Shown in pieces: positions 36,301-51,300 of a DNA stretch of 64,000 bases. A model generated the notes under the pieces. The model did no database searches and was not told where the DNA came from. It saw only the letters and a list, made by a program, of their open reading frames with translations. A program made the position numbers and the translations under genes. Location: assembly GCA_022494885.1 (NCBI GenBank), contig JAGVSM010002739.1, forward strand, positions 310,001 to 374,000, read 5' to 3'. The DNA comes from Micrasema longulum. Its lineage: Eukaryota > Arthropoda > Insecta > Trichoptera > Brachycentridae. How positions within the stretch are numbered: position 1 is the stretch's first letter; every line of letters starts with the position of its first letter.

Positions 36301-39300
36301 ACGCATAAAATACACACTTATTGGATTAAGATTATTTTGATAAGCCGCAATACGCGTACATCGTGATACCAAAGTTAAGAAATTATCAGCTTATGTTGGT
36401 ATGTAGATAGACCCAACAAGTAAATATAATACATATATATATATACGGAGAACAGTTGTGGAATAAAAACACTTTTCAATTTATTTTATGTGCAAGATGA
36501 AAATTCAATTTAAACAGTCGTGACACTTTGTGTTACAATCAGATTAAATCGTCAAAAGTCATATAAATTAAAGCAAGTATTATTGAATTACAAACGTTTA
36601 TAACATACAAAGACAAACATAACCCTCTGTACCTCGAAGTATTGTTTATTTAATATACCGATTATTCCAAAATATTTGTAAACGTTAGGTTTTTCTGCTT
36701 ACATTAATTTGTTGGTGTAACTGCATTTTAATCTATATATATAAAAGGTAATGTTCGAATGGTTCTCCTCGATGGAATCGATAACTACCGGACCGATTTA
36801 CGTGTGGTTTTCAGATAAATGTACATCTTTGCCACGAGAAAGTTTATAGCTCATAAAATCTTCAATTTATTAGGTACAAAAAAGTTAGGAGCGTAAATGT
36901 TTTTTTTATCCATAACTAGGGTTGCATTCGCCGAGAATGCGTAAACAAAAAAAAATGGCTGGATGATATTTTTTTATGTATAAAAAAAGTTTGTCTTTGA
37001 ATGTTTACAAAACAACATTCATTTTTTTATGGATCCCCAGTCAGATTATTTCATTGAATTCCTTATAATTAATTTATTTTTAATGGAATTTTGGTTTTAC
37101 TAAAATAGTATCAACTGACATTCTATACATTTTCGAAAATCGCATTCCTGATTCAAGTGCATCCCTGAGCAGAGTTTGACATTTGCTAAAAGAATTCTTT
37201 ATTTGAAAATAATTAGTTATTTTATGTTTTGGAATTAAAACATAAACAAGTACTTAGGTACCGACTTAAATGAAATATTTGAATATCTATTATTTTTAGA
37301 TTTGGAATTCAACCATAAACAAGTACCTACTACGTTGTTGAATTCGGACTTTACAGTTTTGGCACATAACTGTGCTGCGAATGGCGTGGTTTTCAAATTC
37401 ATATCAACCTGCAAAAAAACTATTAAAACCTCGAAAGATATTGGGAGGAGAGGTAATGAGCGATAGTTCCGGGTGATCGTGACACGACCGATTTTATTGT
37501 ATGCATGAGCGATACATTCCTACGTAATATTTCCGCCAAGGATACATTATATATACTCGAGTCTAATGTGATAAAGCCAAATAGGTATGTAAGAGATCTC
37601 AAGTAAATGACCTTGGCTCATAGCCGAATATCGGGTCTGCAGGAGCGGCCATACTTGCAGAGTGAATAACACGAGTTATGTGCAGCAAGAAGGAAGTAAT
37701 AGTCGATAAACGTATCCACTACAATTATCTTTGTCCGATGAATGAAGTATGCAGGTACACCGTAAGGGAATATAGAGTGTGGCTAAAGAAAATGGCATCA
37801 TACAGTCATTTTAATAATAGATTATTACTCATGAATTTAGGTAGGGCTGACTGAAAACTACGTACTTCATATATGGAAAATGTTAGGTAATCTAGGTAGC
37901 ACGTCTAACCATAGAGGGCGAAAGTGGTTTGATTGTTCACAGTAATCATACTTTCTGATCAGATTAAAAAATAAAATCAAACACTGATTTAAACACAAAA
38001 ACAAAAAGGATTCGGATAACACCTTCTTAGGGCATTTTCAAACTAATGACATAAAAATTAGTAATTAATTTTAATACTAAAATTATAATATGGGGTTCTA
38101 CAAAATAAATAAAACTGAAAAAAATATAAACCTATTTTTTAAAACCCACTATCTCGCGTACATTGGACGGATACTCAGTTATAACTTTGTTAACTGAATC
38201 CTCTAGAATGGTTTTCGTTTGCCTATTTGAGTAAAGTAAAGTAAAATTCTCGAGAAAAAAAGATTAATTGTTTAAAAAAGTGTATTTGAAAAACCAATTA
38301 ATTTTTTCTAAAAAGCAACCTCTTATACTTACAATTATTTAGAGAAATTAAAATTCTTTATGGAAACGAGAAACGCGAGTTGCATACCAAATTAAAAAAA
38401 AACCAACTGTACATGTATTTTTAAAATCACTACCTTCTATTCTGCACCAAACTGAATTATAAATATATATTACATACGTGTTAAAAGTAATTTAATGTTA
38501 CGAAAATTTTATTTTTTAATTTATGCATTTTCTTGACGATTGATATGCATCATTGACATGTAAAAGAGTGTAAAAACCTTTAGGTAACATTTAAAAAAGG
38601 ATTGTCTAACTTTTTATTAGTAAATATTTTTTCATGTGTGATCAACAAAGTTTAAAACGATTAGTATTTAAATATAAATATTGTTTTTTATAAACTTCAT
38701 ATTACGCCTAGTGGCCTAATTGCGAAGCTCTTCTTACCCACTGGGCTACACTTATAGGAATATATTTAAAAAATATAATAAATATGAGTTATTTTTTTAC
38801 ATTATTTTATCTTTCCACGAAATCCAGTGAATGGGTCGAAATTATAAGGAATTATAGGAAAGAATCTGATTGGAACCCACCTAAAACTAATGTTGATTGA
38901 TAACATTAAAATACAGAAAATTATATACGAAAAAAGAGTATTCTCCAATTTTTAGTAGTATATGCATGCTCGTGGAATGTAGTCCTGGTTTGAATAAACA
39001 AACTCGGTAACTATGGGTATGTTTTCGTGTCATTACTTTTAAAAATATTTTACTCTGTAGGGCGCGTTTATGTATTAATATGTCAATAGTACGAGTCTTG
39101 TTTCTTAAATATTGACAAAAACCTCAAAAGCTGAAGTAACGGCCCGGAACTCTTAAATCGGGTCAAACAGGGACTAAAAGAAAGAAAATATTTATATTTC
39201 TAAATAAAATAAACATTCCCCGCTATTCTATTAGATGAAGTATCTGATCATCAAAATAAAATGTTGTTCAATTCTATAATTAGGTCAGAAAAATATCAGG

Positions 39301-42300
39301 AATTTGATGAAAAACACTCGAATAGCATTGTCGCGTTTCGAATATTGTGACTTATTTAGGGGCATAACAATGTCCACAAATTTTTCAGACCAGTAACAAA
39401 CATTAAAAAACACAATAAAGTTAACGATTTTCCGAAACGACTTGAATTTATTTTGCAATACGTTATCAAATATTCATGGTTTTTTAACGCTTAATACAAA
39501 ACTGACTTGTGTGCTCACACAATTGCAACAATAATATAGTGATTTGTGTTTTCAAATCTAGAATGCAAATAATGTACTCACGATACTTTGAATGATTTGT
39601 TCTTGCCTCAGAGTAATAATGAGCAAAGCTTTAGAGGAGCCCAAATGTAGGAAAACCATTCTATGACTTTTGAGTATTAAGTTAGCTACAGTTTGCAGCA
39701 AATCAATGGGCTGTAATCAGGTCGAAATTGCCAAATTGATATCAATTTGCATTATAAATACTCCTTAATATGTACCTGTGTATTTATTATTGGAGGGTTA
39801 TTCCAATTTATTTTTCTATAATTCGCCTATATTTATTTTACAAATTTGAAAATACACGTGTGTGTTTATTATTTTTATGTATTTATTAATTTTATTCACA
39901 ATATACTGATGTTTTATCTATTGAGAAATAAGTCCCAACTCCATGGAACCAAAGTCCTGTATTGAGTTTGTTTGTTTGTCCGTGACATCTCCGAAACGGG
40001 GAGTCGTAGCGACTTGAAATTTGGACATGTCATTTAAGATGCAATTTCAAGGTTAACGTTGCTATTTTCAAGTAAAATTTGTATCGACCTCTACTTGGTA
40101 AAAACTCAAACTTTATATGGATGCCTAGTGCGGCCCCGACATATTGCCCGTAATAAACTGTCATTATCAACAGTTAACAAACTTATATTCACAAATTTAT
40201 CCTCTAAATTGAAAAAAAAATGGTATTTGAAGTAAATATTTTGATATCAAGAAAGTTTTTAAGCAAAATAATACACGTGTTGGGACAATAAATGCCAAAA
40301 ATTAATGTAAATCATGGGAAAATATTCGAAATCAATTACCTGTGAAAACTGACTTCTTAAACACCTTTGACGCTCCTACTGCTGCAACCAAACATACTGC
40401 TAGTCGGTTTTTATGAATTATAACGTAAATATCCAAGTTATTTACAAACAAAGCCAATCACAGCGATAAAAGCATCCTATAGAACCGTTATGCCCATGTT
40501 GTCAAACAAAACAAAATGGGTGCTAATTTGTTGCTAACCAACATCGCTTGCGTCCTATGAAACATAGTGATAGGGCTTCTCTGTTGACTGACGCATTATT
40601 GCTCTGAGGTTCTTGCTGTTTAATTGAAGATACGTTAAATAGTTTATTTTGTTTATTTTCATTGCATTGACAACTTTTTGTGCCGTCAATTTTATTTACC
40701 ATAGACAACTAGTATATAATAATATATAATTTCGAGTGCATCTAAAAAAAAGTTCCACCGGTAGTTTTTAAAAGAGTTTTTTGCTCGCAGTCACGTGTTT
40801 TGATAAAAGTATTGAAATTTACAAATATATAGGGTGGCAGGTATAACAAATAATTCAAACAGTGTACATTATAATAAAACAATAATTTTATATTACATAA
40901 TGCAACTCAAGGTTTGCCTGCTTTACAACGCATCAGGTTCTCGACGTCTTGGGCGTCTGCTGCTAACTTAGTTGGCAGTTCATGCTAGAACTGCGAGATG
41001 CGAATCTGACGTGTGAGGATACACACGAGCAGGCAGCCGACAGAGTTTTTTTAATAAAAAAAATATCTGCGTTCTTATGATTCGCCCAAATATTTAATTT
41101 TGAGAGCCATTTTCAACGAGTTGTAAATAATTCACTTAGAAAATGGGAATCAAGTTGGGGTAGAGTGAGATTCGAACCACGGACCTTTAAGCCGTGAGTC
41201 CGAGACACTAGCCACGGGACCACAACCCGATTCAGATGCCTTTGGGATCTTTGTGAACACCATATGCTCCAACTAGGTAGCAAATATGGAATGATGACGA
41301 TGATGACTTTAGGTTCGCCAACTATCGGATAGTTAGTACCTAAAAAGTTAGTGCAAAAACCGCTTTCCTGCTATTTGATCTTGGAAAGTATTGGTCAAAA
41401 GAAAAGATAATAATTACGATTTTTAAGTAAATTTTATTTTCTCAGTCTTTTGTGTATTTTTTTATATAAAATCTATAGGGACGTAATTAAACGCAAAAAA
41501 ACTGAATGTTTTTTTCAAAATCGCGGCACGAGCGATGGTCGTTCAAGGCCACAAACTTAAAGTTTTACCAAGAGCCCTATGTCCACCGGTCCTGTTAAGT
41601 TTCAAAACATCATAATCTCTTTTTTTCAAAAAAAGTTTGAAAAGTACATAACGAATGACCTGGATATCTTAGTTATAAATCTCGACAGCCACTCTATGGA
41701 ATGGATCTAAACATGGTTTTCACTGTCATGTAATGTGTCCCTAAACAAAGCTACTCGTATTTGTTATATCTTCGAAAAATAAAAAAATAGTACGTCATAT
41801 GCATTTTTAATCGCAAATTACCGTAAAATTCCGTATTTTGCCAAAATCTGGTAAAATTACCGTAAAATACCGTATTTTACCAAAATCTGGTAAAATTACA
41901 GTAAAACACCGGGGTAATTTTACCGCCTTACGTCAGCCTTAAATCACGATACACGTAGGTATTTGTTATCTAGAACAAAATAATTGTAGCAGTTTACCTA
42001 TTAGGTGATTATGGTAAATTGTTAGGAAGGTATTGGGTATACAACAAGGCATCCATGTAACAATCATCAGAATAATTATTTTCAACACAACATAAACATT
42101 GTTGCTCCAAATCAGAGTTTTCCAAACTTATTTATTCAAACCTGGCCTCACACAAGTACCTAGATTTTTTATAACTGTATATAAGGGCTTTCAGTCTACT
42201 TACCCAATCATCGCATTTGTATGGAAATGCCCTAAAAAGGCGAAGGTTTTTTTTGGTAATTGACTATTAAATTAAGCCAAAAACATTAAAAAAAAATTAT

Positions 42301-45300
42301 ATCGTATTATTATCAGCGCTATGATTTTTCAAAGTTTTGTATTTCTGAAATAACTCCGCATGTGTCGTCAGAGGTTCTCTTCCGCTTATTCTCAGTCAGT
42401 TCTGCCGATTGGTCCGTTCACGGTAAGTAAACCGGATATACTTTCTATTGAATATGTTCTGTAACTTGAATTATAAAAATAAAACTTTTATTTTATTGGT
42501 TGGTTGGAAGAAATTGCCATTTGGCAATAAGCCCGCCAATGTACAAATAACATTATGTACAAAAAGTTAAATAAATAAATAAATATACTTTGCAGCTCTC
42601 TTACAATTGGTTGATTCATATGAATTAGTGATGTCGTTAAAAGTAGTTCGTTTTTATGATATTTTTCTTACATATTCAATAAACTTTGCCGTTTTTTTTT
42701 TTTAAGATACGCACGTCTTGAATTTTAGTTTGTTATGTATATGTTATTTTGAAATAAATGAATTGTGTTGAATTTAAATTAAATCAACCTAGACAAAAAA
42801 TGTTTGTCGCAGGAGGCAAAACTAGCAGACCACAATGGAGTCCTGGTGCCGACCGTTATGTATAGGAGCAAAGTATGGAATTGGAAAAACAAGGAAGAAA
42901 GTAGGATGAATGCTGTCGAAATGCGAACTCCTGGACAAATGCCGAGATCCGTGCATTATCTCTGCATCTCTATTTACTTTGATTACAAAATCGAAAACAT
43001 TAATTTAGTAGTGGAGTCTATTAAGGACCTCGAAGTTATCATGGATTGTAAACTTACCTTTGATAAGTACATTGATACTATGATTAATTTCCTTAAAAAT
43101 AAGTCCCTAAAACACCAAGGTTTTGTTAGCAAAACATCCAGTGACTTTACTAATATGTTCACACTCTATTACTCTCTTTTACAATATGCCTCCGTGATCT
43201 GGTCTCCCTTCTATGTAGGCCGGATAAATCACATTGAATTGGTGCAACATCGTATGCTAAAAAAAGTAGCATGGATGATTCGTCTCGAGAGGGGAGACTA
43301 CACTTACGGAGAAATGGAATCAATGTTAAAAATCTCATGTCTACAAAAGCGTAGAAATAACATTGATTGTATTCAAGTTTGATTGACTCAATTTACTAAA
43401 TGGCTTAGTTGATGTATCATCGTTACTGGAACAAGTGCCATTCAATATTCCGAACCGCTGGTTGCGAAATAATAATTCCGTTCCTTGATTAGCACAGCAC
43501 AAACTATGGCTTACATACAGCAATGTCCCGATTGTGTCGCATTATAAACTCGAGATTTGGACTTTTTTGGTTTAAGTCTTTCTAGATTTAAAAAATCACT
43601 AAAATATACCAGACTTGTGCTGAGATACTTATTATTATTATTATATTTTTTGTCCTGGCTTTAATTTCCTTTCGTTGTATTTTATTTCAATTGTATGGTA
43701 TACATATAAAAAAAGATGAAATGTATTTACTGTTGTGAAATCGACTGAATAAGTCCGTAAATAAATAAAATTACGTTAGGAGATAAGCATTATCGAAAAA
43801 ATCAAGAAAGGAGTTCTGCGTTGGTTTGGACATGTAGAGCGAATTGGCAGCAAAAGAATGGCTAAAAAACTTTACGATACAAATGGCAGAAATTGACGAA
43901 CACCGAGAAAGGCATGTCATGACCAAATCCAACAAATACTTGAAGATGAACATGTCAAAAGTCGGAATAATCGACGGGCGTGCACGAGAAGATGTATGTA
44001 TGTAGAGGAATGGAATCTTATGGGGAAACGGCGTGATGGCTTGTTTTTGTTGAAATCATTGCTCAGTTTAATTTGAAAATTTTCCAAACTTATTTGATTT
44101 GTTGCTTTTTATTCAAGCCCTGTTATTTTTTGAAGCAATGATTTATTTTAACTATTTCAAAAAGGCATTTTTTAGTATTTTCTTATTTATTTTACATTCG
44201 TAAAATCTCTTTATACATTTTATTTGGGACAAAATAACAATAAAAAATAACTGCCTGAAAATTGTATAAGTAATGTTAATGTGATTTCGTGTTCATACAT
44301 TTTTTACGTTAATTGTTTGAACAATTAAGTTAGAATGTTTTTTTAGCAATTTTACTCACTTGTTCCTTACTGCATTTTAATAAATTCCTAATATAGTTAG
44401 TCAAAACAGCGCACTTGAAAAGTAATCACTTTTAAAAACGGCGCTATAAAAATGATTATAGTTTAATACACCTATTGTCATTGGTGGCCCATGTGAAGTA
44501 ATGGACTCTGACCTCGCACACTGAGGATTCCGGGTTCGATTTTCGGCTAGATCACAAGGAATGTGATTTTCTCAATGAGGAATTACAGTAATTTTATTTG
44601 TTAATATACTCTAAAACTAAGCCAAAAATTTAATAAATATATATATGTTTTGTGTTATCAGCGCTTTGATTTTTTAAAGTTTTGTGATTTTGAAATTGAG
44701 ACGTCACAGGCGGTTCTCTACAGTGAGTTGTCCTGATTAGTGGATTGTCTTCCTGGTAACGGGAAATTTAGCACAACACTGGCATTGGTTTATTTCTGAG
44801 AACTTGTGAAGTATCAATTTTTTAATAAAATCATTTTGATGAATTTTTTTCATCCATTTTTAAGAAACTTCGCCATACTATTAAATGCTTTAATTTTTAC
44901 TGCGCGTAATATAAACTTTTTTGTATCCAATTTTCCATTGCACTGAACTTCCTCATTGTAAGTATTACGTACTGTAATTCACCACTGTAATTGAACTTCC
45001 TACAAATACAAATTACCTCAAATTATTGTGATGTCAGTAATTTAATTATCGACATAATTTTGTTGCACTATCGACAATGTGTAATGTGTTGAATATTAAA
45101 TGTCGAATAAATGTAATGATCTTATAAAGTCTAACCAAAGTATATCCAACTAGAGAACCAAAGAAGGGGGACAGAAAAAAAGTGACGCAAGGGATTTATG
45201 TAAGTAACAGACATTAATTTAGTGCCAGAAGGTAATTATAATTTTATTAACAAGCTGTTAATGCCGTTTTCATGTCGTCATTATTATATTGAAACAAGGA

Positions 45301-48300
45301 ATACTCACGTACACTGGCTTTGGTCAGTTTGGGCAAAACATTCCTACACATTTATTAGAAAATGTGTGTATGTGGATATATACATAGGTCACACTACACA
45401 GGCTTTGGCACCTACTTTCGCTTTTGACATTTTGCATTCAACTATTACAACATACAAGTAACTCCAACTTAGTCGAATTTATGAAACTAAAATAGTGTCA
45501 TTGCGTTATTCCCAAATGCGAATTATGGAGCGGAGATACTAATGATTATTTTTGAAATTATTAAGTTTGTGTTTGTTGCGTGTATTGCGCAACGAGAGCG
45601 ATAGAGGAAATAGGTACTTCAGGTCAAAAATGTTTCGAGTTTCTCCAAATATTTGTAGACAGGGACTGGTTGCCATATTACAACAGATACGGAGAACATT
45701 TTGGAGAGAGGCATATGGAAATCTAGACATTTACATGGCTTATGACTTGTATTTAGCTAGTTTAAGTGACCTCTTGAGCTGCTATACAACGTTGGCAAAG
45801 ATATATAAAATTATCATATTCCACAAAGTCTAAAGACTTCACTGGAACATAAGGATAAATCAGGTTAAATATATTAAATTAAAAAAATATTTTCAGCACA
45901 GATATTTCCATCTACAGGGCTGCGATTAGAATGGTACGTTAAGGACGTCATACCTTCACCATGTCGGTATAGTTGAAGATAAATTCTCCCGAGCAATTAC
46001 GAAGATACACTACCGACCCCGCACCTATAAATATTACGGTATGTACCGAGGTCTCAAGCACCCCACGGTACAGATATCTACTCATTAAATGTGAAGAAAA
46101 TTTTGGTCCACCTAGAAATTTTTGCTTTAATTGCGATTTATTTAAATTTTTAATCGTTCTGCGGTGGCCACTTTTCAAGCCGTTAACGAAAGAGAAAAAA
46201 GTAAGTTTTGAAGTCAAATTAAATTCTTATAAACTGTCAGTATTAAAACCGAACGGCTATATGCAGATATAGTGTTGCTAGATCCTGCCCTATTAATATA
46301 TAGCAACATCTAGCCGTAAAAACATCGGCACCATAAAAAATAAATTTAGTTAATACATTTTTTCATCGTTCTTAGTATCTTCTTGAGTGTGCGTATCAAG
46401 ATGTCAAAAGGGCCAGCTTCGTAATGTAGATAAATACAGACGTAAAGTCAAGCACACCATCTTAGGATTTATTAAACGTCGTATAAAATCACGTTCAAGC
46501 GATTTTTTTTCTTTAATTCCGATTTAATTGAGTTTACAATGGCATAAATATGGCCACTTATAATCACAGAAGCCTATTTAAAATACGAAAGAAAATTACT
46601 ATTATTTCAAATTTAGTAAGATACGCGGAGTAAAGTTTTAGCGTCAATAATTGGTTGAATTCGATCATATGACGTCAGAGATGACAAGTCGGTAGAGTAT
46701 ACCGAGCTAGATATAGTAGATATAATTGGCCCTTGGTATAGTAATAAAATAGTATGTTACTAGTAAACAGGCAAAGGACTATAAACATTGAGTTGCAAAA
46801 AAACCATAAGGGCCATATCGAGATAACCGTAAAAATATCAGTGGATAAATGAATATCTCTCATCGGTTACTTATTTTCTTAATCTATGGAATTAGTCACT
46901 TTTATTGATTTCATGATTGAAACCAGGCTTTCTGCTAAGTTTATGATTTTCCTTTGATGCTAACTAGCGGTTAAAGTAGATAGAGTTCAGAAACAGGGTC
47001 ACGATATGAACTTTGATCCTTATTATATAATTAACGTGCTCGGCGGTACTTGATCAAACTATTACACTAGGAAGTAGTGTATAGACATCGGAGGGATGTG
47101 TCACAACTTACTAGTAAAGTCCATGCGTTTATGTTTTGCCCACATGAACATCCATTTATTTCTGATTACGAACTTATACGTAGATTTAATGAGAATGTAT
47201 CATTACATCGGTCTGCATTAAATCGTCGATTGATTGACCAGTAAAAGATTCTTCGAAGTACCGGATTCAGATATTTATAATTTCTGTCGCATGTAGGTAA
47301 AGAGGCTCATGTCATTAAAATTAAGAAAATGAGTCAAGCATGCAGTTTCACTCTATAAGGTCTACGGGAGGTTGGGTGAAGGGATAAACAAACAGGAAAA
47401 ATTAATTATTTTCAATTTTAACATCCGAAATAGGTAAAAAAATATATGTAACTTGTATTTAAATTGCCATTAACAACAAAAAATATGAGAAGAAACACAA
47501 TATGAGTTGTGCCACTTCATCTAATTTCATTTAAAGTGTATCCTAAGACATCAGCTAAAATTGTATGTTAAAGAATGATTTGTTTATTTATCACTTTATA
47601 TACGTATACAATTTATATACAAACGAGAGCGTGTATATTGCCTTAAAGCAATTTCTTCCTACCTACCCAAACCGTTCTGATTGAGAAAATTACAAGTACA
47701 TGGACATATTCTAAGTAATTGTGCAGAATCTTATAATTTTTTACAAAAATTTAAAACAAAAATGAACTAAAAATTTACAATTTACTATGAACAGAGGAGA
47801 GGAGGAGTGATGTGAAGGAAAACAGAAGGAGAGAGGAACAACTCAAACATTTAGATACTCACATTTCAAACTTGATTTAAATGTAAATAAAGATCCTCTA
47901 ACAATCGAGCAGCTACTACTGCGAAAGAGGAGGCAAGAAAATTAGAGCGGTAAAGGGGTATTTACATTTACATTTTTTTTTGCACCACAACAGGCCAGGA
48001 GGCCTAATTACAGTGGTGAATTACATCACAGAGCACCCAAGCTTGAGAAAAATCACATTTTAATTTTTGTGTTCTCACCGGGAATTGAACCCGGAACCTC
48101 CCGTGCGTGAGTCAAGCGTCTTGACCACTACACCACGGAGGCCACCAAATTATTATTATTAGTATTAACAGGGTTCTCTCGTTACTAGAGCGAAGAGATA
48201 GCATTACATCAGTAAGAAACTTTAAACGGCTCCCTTGTACAATCAGCCAATAGTAACCACATATTCCACAGATTTGTACGTACTACATGAATATTACACA

Positions 48301-51300
48301 CGTAAATGAATAGATTATCATCATAACGTCTCCATACGCACCCTGTGGTGTATATGGCACTGCATCAGTTGACCAAATGCAGCGTATATAGATTATTCGT
48401 TACACGAAGTGAGCAGTCTCACGTTTCAGGTGCCAATCTAGGAACAATGAAATATTTACTAGTTCAAAATCACCCTTTAAATCAGTATTTCATGTCTACC
48501 TACCCAGGAATCGATCCCGGGATCTCAAGAATGAAGGTGAATGCGCGAAGCTCTAAACTACGAGGTGAACTTATCTCCATTCGATTTCAAAAGACTTTTT
48601 TTTGTTTAATCACATTTAAACAAATATTTAGAACCATTTTTTCCAAAACTGCACAAGGTTACAAAACACTTATGTAACAATTGGAAAGTCACGTTTTTTT
48701 TTTTTACTTTTATAAGTATTGAGTTTATCTGAAGCTAAAAACTATTGTGCCAAAGGGTCATACGATTTCATGATAAATGTGAACTATACAAAGTGAAATG
48801 TTAGTGTTAAGCTATCTTCAAATACCTAATGATGTAATATTTTCAGATCGCTCGACCTTTAATATTGATAGTTTCCAGTTAAGGATCATTAATTTAGAAT
48901 GCCATTCTATTCAGGTATATATTAGCTACAGTTAAATAATAAAAATATGTGTTTCACCATTCATACACGAATATATTATACAATATTCACACAAGTACTC
49001 CATACCCCAAAACCAAAATCCGACATTTATTTGGTATCCCAATTATTATCAGCGTCAAGTTAATTATAACAAAATTAAAACATTTTGTAATAACACGGAG
49101 ATTTATTTTATCAGTATATCGGAAATTACACTGGTTACGCTTTCCATATAGGTTGGAATATAGTTGGGTTATGTATAGGTAAGTCGCTGCACAACGCTGC
49201 TCCGAAATATCTAAAGAACTAGCTGAAAGATGTTTTACGCTCAGATCAGCTACTTATACAGAGTAGAAAAAGTCTTCATATCTATATGCAACTGGCGCAC
49301 CGAATTCGGTGAACGCTCAGTTGCGGTTGCAGGCCCTATGGCATCGAAAGCTCTCCTAGCAGATATGTGTGATATTATGAGAGTGATGTTTCAAAAAAAC
49401 TTAAAACCCACCGGTTCTCTAAAAAAAACTTTTAAAAATTTGTTGCAACAGAGAAGGAAAACATTTTAATTTAAAACGTATTTTTAAAACACTTTTTTAA
49501 GGAAGAATTCAAAGTATGTGTACCATGCGTTCGAATGTTTAATGAGCCTATGTTAATGTGTTAGGGCCTGTTGGTAAATCAAGTAAACCAGTGTTTTTTA
49601 ACCTTTATGAAGAACATTGGTTTACGTGATTCAATTTTTAGACCCTCTTACGAGTAAAAAAAATAGTTGGTAATGGACGATTCCTTAAGATTTGGCGCTA
49701 TCCCCCCACCCACGATGCCAGTGTTTCATCCCTTATTTTTTACTGTTGCCTTACTTGTGGCCCTCGACCCAGAAGGGTATCTTTCCCTTAAGGGAGGGTT
49801 ACCTTTTTATTTTTTCCTTCAATCCGTCAGCGCTTAAAATCTTCTTGGGTTATCCCCGATCACTGGACTACAGAGTTTTTACTAGGTCATGGTAAATTTA
49901 ATTAAAATTATTGAACAATGTTTTAACCATGAGTTTGTTCAAATTTTTGTAGACAAGAACTGGATTTTACCCTCTAGGGAGTTGTAAATATCAACATATT
50001 ACAACAGACATGGAGAAAATTTTAGAGAAAGGAATATAAAAGTGTAGGAATCTACAGGGCTTATGACCTGACACAGTGTGTTGAGGGTCCACCTAAACCA
50101 GCCAACGACAGGTCATAAGCTATGTAAATGCCAATACGTCTATATTTCTTTCTCTAAAATGATCTCCATCTCTGTTGTAATATGTAAATGTTTTTTTTTT
50201 CGTTTTTAATATTGTTGATTCCCCTTCGTGCTGCTGCGAATATCCTAATCAATCTTTTGAACACATCCTGTGATCTTGTTTCTTTCCCTCTCTCTATGAT
50301 TACCAAATGGAGCTTCTCGCTACTATCTGTGGCCCTGATATAGGTCCTGTCAGATAAACAGATCTAGTGGCTTCTAAAAATAATTTCTAGGCTTTAAAAA
50401 ATTGTGTACTCATTTCGGCAAATTAATCATGTCCAATAAATTTAATCCTAGTGAAGAATTTACTTCCCCCTTTCTCTTAATCCAATGAAGCGCATATTAT
50501 GTACTTCTGGATTATCTTTTTTCAGAACGAAGGTGCTAAAACTACCAGGTTACAGAGAGCTTTTTCGGGTAGATTTTCTCGTTAGGCAACGAGCAACTTT
50601 TTTGTGTATGTAGGCACCGCCAAGGAGACTTATGTCCTCAGAAGAGGGGTGCGGTATAGGGTGGGAAGCTGTTCCCGCGACCGTGATCCTAGCAAGGCTT
50701 CGCGATTTTCCAAAGGCGTCGAGACTCTTAGGTTGAAAAACACTGAAGTAAACATACAATGTTTGCTTGAGCAAGTACGCACATTTAAACGATTTATTTG
50801 AAAACTTTTTGCTACGCATACATACGTTTATACACTTTCACGACGAATATCTCTAAATTGTATGTTTTCTATTGTTGAATTACCTTAAAAAAAAAAAAAA
50901 AAAACAATACATTCTTTTTCTGTTGATTTCAATGATACTCTTATTTTGTTTTTTTTAATACTACTATATTTTACTTTTATTTTGCTGATTTCAATGATAC
51001 CATTATTTTGTCTTTTTTATTATTTGTGAATCTTAATTTGCATAATTTATATTTTAAAAATTATTTCTGGTCATCTTTTTTGCATTGTATTCTTTGGAAT
51101 TACGGCTTGACACGGGCATAGCCTAAAAAGCCTTAATAAGTTCATTAATATAGAAACTAGTGTAATTTTGAATGAATAAATAAAACAAAAATAAAATAAA
51201 AAATACAGATATTTCTAGTGATGTTTCACTGTTTCCTCACAACTCTTAAAACGAATATTAAATGAATACAAATAAATAAACAAAATTTATTATAGGTTTG

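Noticed and set aside
45973..46272. 99-codon plus-strand frame and the overlapping 89-codon minus-strand frame
   Set aside because: They lie in a duplicated non-coding repeat and have no family resemblance.
48060..48145. Intact tRNA gene
   Set aside because: Good TpsiC arm, but no acceptor stem and a SINE tail is attached.
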